Positions 52,301-57,206 of a stretch of DNA of 64,000 nt are shown here, piece after piece. Below the pieces are notes generated by a model. That model worked only from the letters and a program-made list of their open reading frames with translations. It did no database searches and was not told where the DNA came from. A program made the position numbers and the translations under genes. Position 1 is the first letter of the stretch, and every line of letters begins with the position of its first letter. The DNA comes from JARYLZ01 sp964388275 (GTDB lineage Bacteria > Bacteroidota > Ignavibacteria > SZUA-365), in NCBI GenBank assembly GCA_964388275.1, contig CAYLZD010000022.1, positions 1 through 64,000 on the forward strand, given 5' to 3'.

Positions 52301-52623
52301 TCATCAAGGACGGCATCCTCGGTGTCGCAAATGCTGATGTTCCGAAGTCCTTCGAACTCGGCCAGAACTATCCCAACCCATTCAATCCGACAACGACGAT
52401 TTCCTTCTCGCTGCCTGTGTCGACGCCGGTCTCCCTGGTGGTCTATGACCTCCTCGGCACGCCTGTGAAGACGCTCGTCAACGAAGCCAAGGAAGCCGGC
52501 ACGTACCGGGTGACATGGGATGCCAGCAATGATCTCGGTCAGCAGGTGCCTTCGGGCAACTACATCATCAAGATCGTTGCAGGCGACTTCACGCAGACTC
52601 GCAAGATGACGCTGTTGAAGTAA
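43375..52623 (+). CDS. Giant T9SS-secreted multidomain Ig-like surface protein
   Basis: 3082 residues. ATG 43375 gives a signal peptide (KKSLTLLSFLTLLFVAATAQAQ) and follows AGGAG by 9 nt; an in-frame ATG at 43231 is rejected. At least seven segments carry D-x-[FWYN]-x-N turns typical of invasin-like (Big_1) Ig folds: about 615, 838, 1128, 1368, 2098, 2598 and 2742. Three fibronectin-like modules lie near 2247-2365, 2382-2538 and 2840-2982. The C-terminus from about 2987 (ELGQNYPNPFNPTTTI) is a canonical T9SS type A sorting domain. Few Cys. Arginine and glycine codons are strongly biased to CGC/CGT and GGC, unlike its neighbours, which suggests high expression. Probable cell-surface or S-layer-like adhesin; function unknown. 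Confidence 0.85.
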   Translation: MKKSLTLLSFLTLLFVAATAQAQVRTGTGDFFNITRTVEQTADSVTFVTDTLSVYDTGGGVANFIDQDSVVIMFVQNRFKIVNNMLTNNRFDYVKARVVTSSPGMSLARQTYNNVVTTVGVTGAAYGTDPTTSGREIGMRPVYRLVGNIATSSPFNSEATALRQMLTFRVLNPTANGDGVQIRNIYFKPNINNLTGLAVPPDTTKDTLRAYHVIGNVANIANAGDVVSYTDLAIVRLLPGTTQVLMWVKDSAQAIDAGEYIGSFGDYSRGRYFLGDDGLPMQFTRTMQFRPSAIRTFDDDDIMTPPVINVNPDEGIMIDGFPPERNPLKFTNIYQTLAPYWYNSLFGARVASVNPVDVALYPVTELSKRLGIACYPNFPGDPFWPPYGPNPNPENGLIPPYRVGPYAVAHNPYQPGLVTSGVDTLRFFDNWGNRTWDRMTAPRLTAVAYTIWNPRGEDRTVYLKGYQAADDTLRQFGQIVYRRLTYVHADVGANAGAVEDSVRIVANASVNFIGQGGWQQSLEASPDTSGGFPRNWLYSVRADEALLDNSTRILEQWQVDDLRGAVDSLGVNSLPYSGVKIVVRPNIPRAIDIEARDAWKGTADRNYLRLDIVMTDGWGNTVDDNEKFKFEQSDFGHLTYLNPPGRIPYRVNGLFDTLITTVPQVITGPPGSANDSGRVNVTMANMGRATRVFRVATGSHNAGAYRIRVRSTYAFNDRFTDLSDPLKLDPNPGPGFSHLFIIPDGSPNNNFGVWFGPNQPPDNVENIPNIDSKLGKPMNQTTAMDSTDVYWDGNEWHLFPVNPRVEVVSGTGDALIVGSVGSFACPGKPRPIYDRLYIRITDIYSNPLDITPYFNAADRQQNRVWVELPDNPPFVDAFNSGLTNKVFFGSVSPNIAWRGDGSPIPYDCPTNPAGFEPSVPEGHPNAGQTLQAELVTVPAGQGLPGIQGDVPTLKDYGAVRFYLRAPKNVSKLSLAGTDVIRLRAHLIINTNIPNVGDFSVSSGFAEVSVVPDVVQTVEVFKSWGKPSGTTTPMEGWSPISESDARAAWYPTGTPRNAAEGAEFYKGYFFRTVGAVPPTIGQTFPTPAEPGTRGIGGFLASDVSLDGDCTAPIPLDTVMVSEHNQQMRIVARLLDQFNNPVGGRLVKFFVESETLPITLPKTQLQTNVQRGGFGEFGKVFIADDTLKRTTIGDTATAGWVTAYYVSGRVAHQIVRIALTPDTLAFDLCANGRNLGEGTAVGESRRGYAPRVIIPLYLTSGPTIRVQIYPYTAAATSPIPLPVDLVEMQALQHNSTFVDTWQGGSYTGPTFTAYSANPFFVEKRGTHLGRMANSNIRPYIPDTLNLTQGLLPDGTIDRNNLSAVTAGRTVTLLAREYDRFGNLVELQIKPPYDQNEYDRIVDTARIKFRMWGDNWGNVPSPYNAIGGTIAPSRDWTRDEYGPMRKARYRHTQISNLVAGVHINQTTFLTALEYPTPKTSDATVFVEAWADAWPDPTRPGPTEILRDTIKVLSITKDPTRFDVLRAGQEYLQSEAGRWLYVNEPESRTINIMAPQINLPPGADALNHDLTAVSVDNILISQAYKRNVSEATVGKYLVVNDDNVPLDREGDPLYLDINAQEINPDFERDPYSNLPRFQKLDVYNNISPLTSPSNRYNVLNDDMLVKLGYTIPGARQDVPQTLFDLTIAGGGSIYDLNPLNTGFGTIPYQGIGWHVVNNTGVNQRPVLLRATPVWENEPPTGGNPFIVANQPGQTRQYGRLYADSIYTYSPPFGGAKDNSIRAELMGSFTDRGRGGSYAPQTNGEFDRVTRIGAGGWRAEDFTIAGLNAMSRTRNAAGVWGGITATGGLWAGDWNRRVILVNNAFGHSGGERPIVPGAFIRLVDSTAEQVLDLRIIDPTRQDKAGNAVEGNCSYDQGKFTVVRKHQRLAGGLWHIDDTYWRGGDGIEDGILGPNATSQFVADEKKTDYGIPANSGASAPQAAAVRSFFGGNQGSRKLRHTFVVVPYRIAFLSLFPSSYDPGQGMFDNTRLPLGILPVQADIDTIPRVNLGIYPDGMHDASNWEMYTRLYGQIRHGATDQIPNNANTPYARPDTIFRDFRYVYNVTPYDRYGNQNTRDTMFVQVGARLSDWTFTNLEPSGTLIVRSGGNFFGAIPINTPMGPDNINFRQDTIRLFNPLPQTNMRNDYLGIKPDDKRLTLAVGDPGGPKIPHGLLPANVVSSRPVWIKQAFAPAPFVLSTVLAGNSTLFRMDHTGGCVDNGLEKDILRLQWGESRWTGMPGKNNPNDTVKYEWYGIIDSVGTSSTGPLVVSRLSDNNGIDPTLTITGQELRQLIFRPTVQPQPNQDSLVMRVKWFVRAFNKAGLSTYSDTAGATIRNNPLPTPALIVSINRPPENPPAASQPVDNATISGLGPTSPPIDVIWTASRDRNIDKGNLIGGFKVYNVGSQTWIDDPSGRTIDTLEYQWIGVVVRTFPVGKGAPVGTMLVKNTGTTTGFQLGASDLDALFAGFDTDPTSTSADSVIVDWMVYVKDASWTDTSPIENITFRYNPDGSMVADTSLWSRFGCRPHTLASRWFRLNLTKLDVGGVEIDPMAADPDIDKTVGEEVEFVLTAKDKNGNIIRDWNIKGVPVTLTITGSTANTDSSSQSWSSDPLAYSWAVITHGGQNLTQAGPNEFSIPPDAFVDGVARIKIVHTKAERGVQIVVTPLLAGLNQTSAAMNFTEGGITNFLVELTSATDPTPDQVYKLRVYEIVVSPRDRFLNVSNAQIQTKFTARFPGEFDNTLPNLSDIFSGEVFITGPTSYLVASRIARIKGVDELQWIRAYKSTDPSVSGQTSPYEVLDHAPNKFALIAPPDHEVIKLQLTSNQEEFSWVKAVPQDPYTDIVVSRQDARKYTDDVRYTIVYVDSISLTRAVKFESDDIGKLAKYTTTQGQLANLIETISGQKTQSEYHVVWFVEATDGLYKTFSSPPTDDPNQQPGYHLHIIKDGILGVANADVPKSFELGQNYPNPFNPTTTISFSLPVSTPVSLVVYDLLGTPVKTLVNEAKEAGTYRVTWDASNDLGQQVPSGNYIIKIVAGDFTQTRKMTLLK

Positions 52624-52660
52624 AACCCTTCTAGAACCAAGGCGGCAACGCCGAAGTCGG

Positions 52661-52696
52661 AAGACGCCCCGCAAAAGCGGGGCGTCTTCTTTTTTA
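52661..52696 (+). terminator. Rho-independent terminator after the giant gene
   Basis: Perfect 12-bp stem AAGACGCCCCGC (52661-52672) and GCGGGGCGTCTT (52677-52688), AAAA loop, followed by CTTTTTT. The best intrinsic terminator in the window. Confidence 0.92.
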
Positions 52697-52717
52697 TTCC
52701 TCTTAACCGTAGATTTA
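52687..52717 (+). promoter_or_regulatory. Weak candidate promoter of the lysine operon
   Basis: TTC (52687-52689), exactly 20 nt, then TAGATTTA (52710-52717). The -7 element fits but the -33 has only two of three bases and overlaps the terminator. Predicted start near 52723 would make the M20 peptidase leaderless. Confidence 0.3.
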
Positions 52718-52720
52718 TAA

Positions 52721-53713
52721 ATGAATCCTATTGAGCTGACCGCCAGACTCGTTGACGTGCCCTCGGTCACGGGAACGGAGAACGAAGTCGCTGAATTGCT
52801 CGAAAATATCTGTATTGCGGCAGGGTGGTCCGTGGAACGCCAGCGTATCGAAGAGAATCGCTGGAATGTATTCGTGAATTGGCAGTCGCGTGTTACAGCT
52901 GCGTTCTGCACGCACATCGACACGGTGCCGCCTCATTTCAGCGCAAGGATCGATTCCACGCACATTCATGGAAGAGGCGCATGCGATACAAAAGGCATCA
53001 TTGCCTGTATGCTTGCGGCAGGTGAGAGACTCGGCAGGGAGGGCGTGACTCCTTCATTCCTTTTCGTGGTGGGCGAGGAAACAGACAGTATCGGCGCGAA
53101 ATCAGCGGCGGCATCCGGGAAAAGCGCGAAATACATCATTGTGGGCGAGCCGACGGAAAATACAATGGCTCGAGCGCATAAAGGTGTTCTTTCGTATAGA
53201 TTGAGATCATGCGGAAAGTCATGTCATTCCGGATACCCCGAGTTGGGATCGTCGGCGCTTCACTCACTTCTGCCCGTCCTGAATGATATTTTGAATGCGG
53301 ATTGGGGCTGCGATGACGACATCGGATGCGCTTCCACCAATGTCGGAAAAATGTCCGGCGGAACGGCGCCGAACGTGCTTGCGGAGGAAGCGGAAGCGTT
53401 CGTCGTGCACAGGATTGTGGATTCGCTAGAAAAGCGCAAAGAGCAAGCGCTTCGAATTATAAACGGACGCTGCGATGTGGAGATGAGGGCGGAGAATGAA
53501 CCGCAAAGGATGCACGTACCGCGAGGGTATGACAGCGTGCCGGTGTCGTTCGGAACCGATATACCATACCTTCGCGCGATTGGAACGCCGCTGCTGATCG
53601 GGCCGGGATCCATTCACGACGCGCACACCATGGAAGAGCGGATTGAAATCCGGCAGATCTTCGCGGCAATTGAGTTGTACTCGGTTCTATATCGGAGACT
53701 GCTGAAGGAATGA
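52721..53713 (+). CDS. M20-family metallopeptidase, DapE/ArgE-like
   Basis: 330 residues. Two-zinc M20 hydrolase with THIDTVPP (metal His and Asp), GRGACDTKG, the catalytic GEETDS pair, GEPTEN and a C-terminal metal His in HDAHTMEE. The family deacylates N-acyl amino acids. Because dapB overlaps its end and dapA follows, it may be the succinyl-DAP desuccinylase, or an N-acetyl-lysine or N-acetylornithine deacetylase. It is shorter than classic DapE (about 375 residues), so the substrate is open. Confidence 0.82.
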   Translation: MNPIELTARLVDVPSVTGTENEVAELLENICIAAGWSVERQRIEENRWNVFVNWQSRVTAAFCTHIDTVPPHFSARIDSTHIHGRGACDTKGIIACMLAAGERLGREGVTPSFLFVVGEETDSIGAKSAAASGKSAKYIIVGEPTENTMARAHKGVLSYRLRSCGKSCHSGYPELGSSALHSLLPVLNDILNADWGCDDDIGCASTNVGKMSGGTAPNVLAEEAEAFVVHRIVDSLEKRKEQALRIINGRCDVEMRAENEPQRMHVPRGYDSVPVSFGTDIPYLRAIGTPLLIGPGSIHDAHTMEERIEIRQIFAAIELYSVLYRRLLKE

Positions 53714-54471
53714 ATATGAAAATCCGAAAACCGCCCGCGATAGCTCTGATCGGATGCGGAAAAATGGGAAGGGAAATAACCAAGCTCGCGGAGGAAAGCG
53801 GGCTGAGGATAGCGGCCTTTGTGGATCCCGGCAAGGACGGTTGCGCCGCTGAAATAAATCCGGTTGTGCTCAGCGATGCGGAGGTTTGTCTGGAATTCAC
53901 CTCCCCTGATCAGGCGGTATCTAACATCAAGGCTTGCGCGGAAGCCGGGAAGGATATAGTTGTCGGGACAACCGGCTGGTATGAGCGGCTCGAAGAAGTC
54001 GCTGATAAGATTCATTCCGCGGGAGTAGGCCTGGTGTACGCACGCAATTTTTCGATCGGTGTGCATCTGTTCAATCGAATAATCTCCGCCGCGGCGGGCC
54101 TGTTCGATCCATATACACAATATGATTGCGGCATTGAAGAGACGCATCATGCGGCAAAAAAGGACGCTCCGAGCGGCACTGCCCTGATGATAGCATCAAC
54201 GATTATTCGCAAGTCCAGCCGCAAGGACGCAATAAAATCCGAACCGCCGCCCGACGGCCTGAAACCGAACGAACTGCTGATCGCTTCATCCAGGGTCGGC
54301 ACGGCGCCGGGAACCCACACTGTCGTGTTCGACGGGGTATCCGATGCCATTGAATTGACGCACAGAGCCCGGAGCCGCGCCGGTTTCGCTGAAGGCGCTC
54401 TGCTCGCCGCTTCTTGGATACACGGAAGGAAAGGCATTTACACATTCGAGGATGTACTTGATGGAATCTAA
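53710..54471 (+). CDS. dapB: 4-hydroxy-tetrahydrodipicolinate reductase
   Basis: 253 residues. It reduces the dihydrodipicolinate precursor in lysine/meso-DAP synthesis. Rossmann IALIGCGKMG at about 11-20, VGTTGW at 85-90, and the active-site EETHHAAKKDAPSGTA (about 143-158). Its ATG overlaps the stop of the M20 gene (ATGA), and dapA overlaps its end. Confidence 0.94.
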   Translation: MNMKIRKPPAIALIGCGKMGREITKLAEESGLRIAAFVDPGKDGCAAEINPVVLSDAEVCLEFTSPDQAVSNIKACAEAGKDIVVGTTGWYERLEEVADKIHSAGVGLVYARNFSIGVHLFNRIISAAAGLFDPYTQYDCGIEETHHAAKKDAPSGTALMIASTIIRKSSRKDAIKSEPPPDGLKPNELLIASSRVGTAPGTHTVVFDGVSDAIELTHRARSRAGFAEGALLAASWIHGRKGIYTFEDVLDGI

Positions 54472-55351
54472 TCGCTTCAGAGGAACAGGGACCGCCCTGG
54501 TTACGCCTTTTCTCGATGACGGCAGAGTGAATATGGAAGCCGTGGAATATCTGGCGGAAAGGCAGATCAATGCTGGAGTCAACATGCTCGTGCCCTGCGG
54601 TACCACCGGCGAGGCCGTGACGCTGGATCCCGGCGAGTATCGATCGGTTGTTGCCGCGGTGGTCGGGAAAGCCGCTGGACGGGCCGTGGTCGTCGCCGGC
54701 GCGGGTTCGAATTCGACGGCAAAGACGATAGAGAACGCCCGTATAGCGCGCGATTGCGGAGCCGATGCCGTGCTGGTGGTGGCGCCGTACTACAACAAAC
54801 CGTCGCAAGAGGGCTTGTTCAGGCATTACGAAGCGGTGGCCGAATCGGTGGATCTTCCGATAGTCATATACAATGTACCCGGAAGAACCGGCTGCAACAT
54901 GAGCGCCGAGACTCAGCTTCGAATTGCCTGTCTTCCAAACATTGTCGCAACGAAAGAGGCATCCGGGAACGTCTCGCAGATCATGCGGATAATCGCGCAG
55001 CGGCCGTCATCATTCAGCGTGCTCTCGGGCGACGACAACCTGACCTTGCCGTTGATCTCAGCCGGGGCTGACGGAGTGATTTCCACGATAGCCAACGAAA
55101 CTCCGAAGGATTTCGCCGATCTGGTCAGCGCAGCCCTTGCAGGCGATTTCAGGACAGCCCGTCGGCTTCATTATCGACTGCTGGACCTGATGGAAATCAA
55201 TTTTATCGAGTCCAATCCCCTTCCGGTTAAGGCGGCAATGTCTTTGATGGGGCTTATCGAGGAGAATTATCGCCTGCCGTTGACTCCGGTTTCCGAGGTT
55301 GCAAAAGAGAAAATAAGATCTGTCCTGGAACGCATGGGACTTATCTCCTGA
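54461..55351 (+). CDS. dapA: 4-hydroxy-tetrahydrodipicolinate synthase
   Basis: 296 residues from ATG 54461 (ATG 54452 is an alternative three codons upstream). It condenses pyruvate with aspartate semialdehyde. Schiff-base Lys165 in ATKEASGN, Tyr137 in VIYNVPGRTG and the GTTGE loop (47-51) are all present. It overlaps dapB by 11 nt and is followed by ldcA after 2 nt. Confidence 0.95.
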   Translation: MESNRFRGTGTALVTPFLDDGRVNMEAVEYLAERQINAGVNMLVPCGTTGEAVTLDPGEYRSVVAAVVGKAAGRAVVVAGAGSNSTAKTIENARIARDCGADAVLVVAPYYNKPSQEGLFRHYEAVAESVDLPIVIYNVPGRTGCNMSAETQLRIACLPNIVATKEASGNVSQIMRIIAQRPSSFSVLSGDDNLTLPLISAGADGVISTIANETPKDFADLVSAALAGDFRTARRLHYRLLDLMEINFIESNPLPVKAAMSLMGLIEENYRLPLTPVSEVAKEKIRSVLERMGLIS

Positions 55352-55353
55352 AC

Positions 55354-56301
55354 ATGACCGCAACCCGGGCACCCCTCATACCGCTCCACTTGCAAAAGGG
55401 GGCGACGATCGGCGTTATCGCCCCCGCGAGCCCGGTGCCGGCGCCCGATAAACTTGCTATGGGCATTGAACAGCTCGAGAAACTCGGCTACCGCGTGCTT
55501 CAGGGACGCAGTCTGTTCGGCCCGACGAAGGGATATCTCGCGGCATCGGACGAGGAGAGGGCGGAGGACATCAATGCGATGTTCAGATCGCCCGACGTGG
55601 CGGCGATTTTCTGCGCCCGAGGCGGCTTCGGCTCGGGCCGTATCCTTCACATGCTGGACTATTCAGCAATGAGGAAGCGCCCGAAAATCCTGGTCGGTTA
55701 CAGCGATGTCACCGCTTTGCTGCTTTCGTTGTGGACCAAAGCCCGCCTTCCCACTTTTTCCGGACCGATGGTGGCGTCCGATCTGTGGAATCCAAAGGAT
55801 GCAGTATCGCGAAAGAGTCTTTTTGACTGCCTTTCGGCGCGGCGCCCGGGACTCCGATTGTTCGGGAATGGAAGATCGTTCAAAGTCATCATCAACAAGG
55901 GCATGGCGGAAGGGCGGCTGATTGGCGGAAATCTGGCCGTTCTGGCGTCGCTGTTGGGCACTGTATACGAGCCGGACTGGCGTGGCTGTATACTCGCCCT
56001 GGAGGACACGGGAGAAAATATATACCGCATTGATCGCATGCTTTCACAGCTTCGCCATGCCGGCGTTCTGAAGAAAGCGGCAGGCGTTCTGCTCGGCGCA
56101 TTCACCTGTATTCCGGCCGACAGTCCGGACAGGGAGCTTGGCGAGGTGCTTTCGGAGTACATGCTTCCTCTGCGGGCGCCCGTGCTCGCCGGCCTTCCAT
56201 TCGGCCATGTAAGCCCGAAATATACCCTTCCAATCGGAGCGAGAACCTGCATGGACGCTTCCCGCGTGATGGTCAAAACTCTGGACGCTTTAGTCCTCTG
56301 A
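55354..56301 (+). CDS. ldcA: LD-carboxypeptidase (muramoyltetrapeptide carboxypeptidase, S66)
   Basis: 315 residues. It trims the terminal D-alanine from cytoplasmic tetrapeptides during peptidoglycan recycling. The S66 triad is present: Ser117 (GYSDVTAL), Glu217 (ALEDTGE) and His285 (GHVSPKYTLPIG). It starts 2 nt after dapA, so DAP supply and wall-peptide recycling share one transcript. No signal peptide, cytoplasmic. Confidence 0.92.
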   Translation: MTATRAPLIPLHLQKGATIGVIAPASPVPAPDKLAMGIEQLEKLGYRVLQGRSLFGPTKGYLAASDEERAEDINAMFRSPDVAAIFCARGGFGSGRILHMLDYSAMRKRPKILVGYSDVTALLLSLWTKARLPTFSGPMVASDLWNPKDAVSRKSLFDCLSARRPGLRLFGNGRSFKVIINKGMAEGRLIGGNLAVLASLLGTVYEPDWRGCILALEDTGENIYRIDRMLSQLRHAGVLKKAAGVLLGAFTCIPADSPDRELGEVLSEYMLPLRAPVLAGLPFGHVSPKYTLPIGARTCMDASRVMVKTLDALVL

Positions 56302-56314
56302 ATTCGGGACGTCT

Positions 56315-56345
56315 TTGCTTTTGCTTTCCTCACTGGCTACCTTTA
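56315..56345 (+). promoter_or_regulatory. Promoter of the GT2 gene
   Basis: TTG (56315-56317), exactly 20 nt, then TACCTTTA (56338-56345). Predicted start near 56351, about 17 nt before the ATG. Confidence 0.6.
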
Positions 56346-56367
56346 CCGACACACGAACACAGACACA

Positions 56368-57108
56368 ATGTCCATGAAACTTCTCGTCACCATCCCTGTT
56401 TACAACGAAGAAAAAGCCCTGCCTGTCAGCATTCCGGCGCTACACGCCTTCCTTTCGAATGAAATGCAGGAATATGACTGGACTATTGAAATCGCCGATA
56501 ATGCGTCGATCGACAAAACCCCGGAAGTTTCCCGCGGGTTGGTCGAATCCCATCGACGCGTCAGCTATCTTCGACTCGAACAGAAGGGACGCGGCAGGGC
56601 GCTGAAAAAATCCTGGACCCGGTCGGGGGCGGACATCTGCAGCTACATGGATGTGGACCTTTCGACGAACCTGGCTTCCTTTCCACCGATGATCGAGGCC
56701 TTGGCGAAACGCGGATACGACATTGGAACCGGATCCCGACTCATGCAGGGCGCGAACACTCAACGAAGCATCAAAAGGGAGATTATCTCGCGCAGCTACA
56801 ATCTCATGGTCAAGGCGTTGTTCAGGACACGCTTTTCTGATGCGCAATGCGGTTTCAAGGCGGTCACGCGCGAGGTGATCGACGCTCTGTTGCCGTCCAT
56901 CGAAGACAACGTCTGGTTTTTCGATTCCGAGCTCCTGATCATCGGCGAGAAGTGCGGATACAAAATATTCGATGTCCCGGTCAAATGGATAGAAGATCTG
57001 GATACGCGGGTGAAAATATTCCGGACGGCGATGGACGACATAAAGGGATTGCTGCGGGTGCGTCGCGGCTTCAAGGAAGGCAAATTCAAGAGCCTGCGAC
57101 GTCCCTGA
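56368..57108 (+). CDS. GT2-family glycosyltransferase (polyprenyl-phosphate type)
   Basis: 246 residues; ATG 56374 is also possible. A GT-A fold of the dolichol/undecaprenyl-phosphate sugar transferase kind: TIPVYNEEKALP at the N-terminus, KGRGRALKKSW, the metal-binding DVDLSTN and the DAQCGFKAVTREV segment. It probably transfers a hexose to a lipid phosphate for a surface glycan. Unlike many relatives, it has no C-terminal membrane helices. Confidence 0.88.
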   Translation: MSMKLLVTIPVYNEEKALPVSIPALHAFLSNEMQEYDWTIEIADNASIDKTPEVSRGLVESHRRVSYLRLEQKGRGRALKKSWTRSGADICSYMDVDLSTNLASFPPMIEALAKRGYDIGTGSRLMQGANTQRSIKREIISRSYNLMVKALFRTRFSDAQCGFKAVTREVIDALLPSIEDNVWFFDSELLIIGEKCGYKIFDVPVKWIEDLDTRVKIFRTAMDDIKGLLRVRRGFKEGKFKSLRRP

Positions 57109-57206
57109 TCCGACGGTGCGCGGCCTACTCGAACGGGCCGGCGCGCTTGGACGGCCTGGATGGCATTCCTCCAAACGCCTGCATGCGCAGGTTCCGGGAG
57201 TCGAAG

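Noticed and set aside
49228..52923. 1231-codon open frame on the minus strand inside the giant gene, and a similar 496-codon one at 43348-44838
   Set aside because: They run antisense to a strongly biased coding gene; the biased third positions remove antisense stop codons. Products are Arg/His-rich with no domain, signal or promoter.
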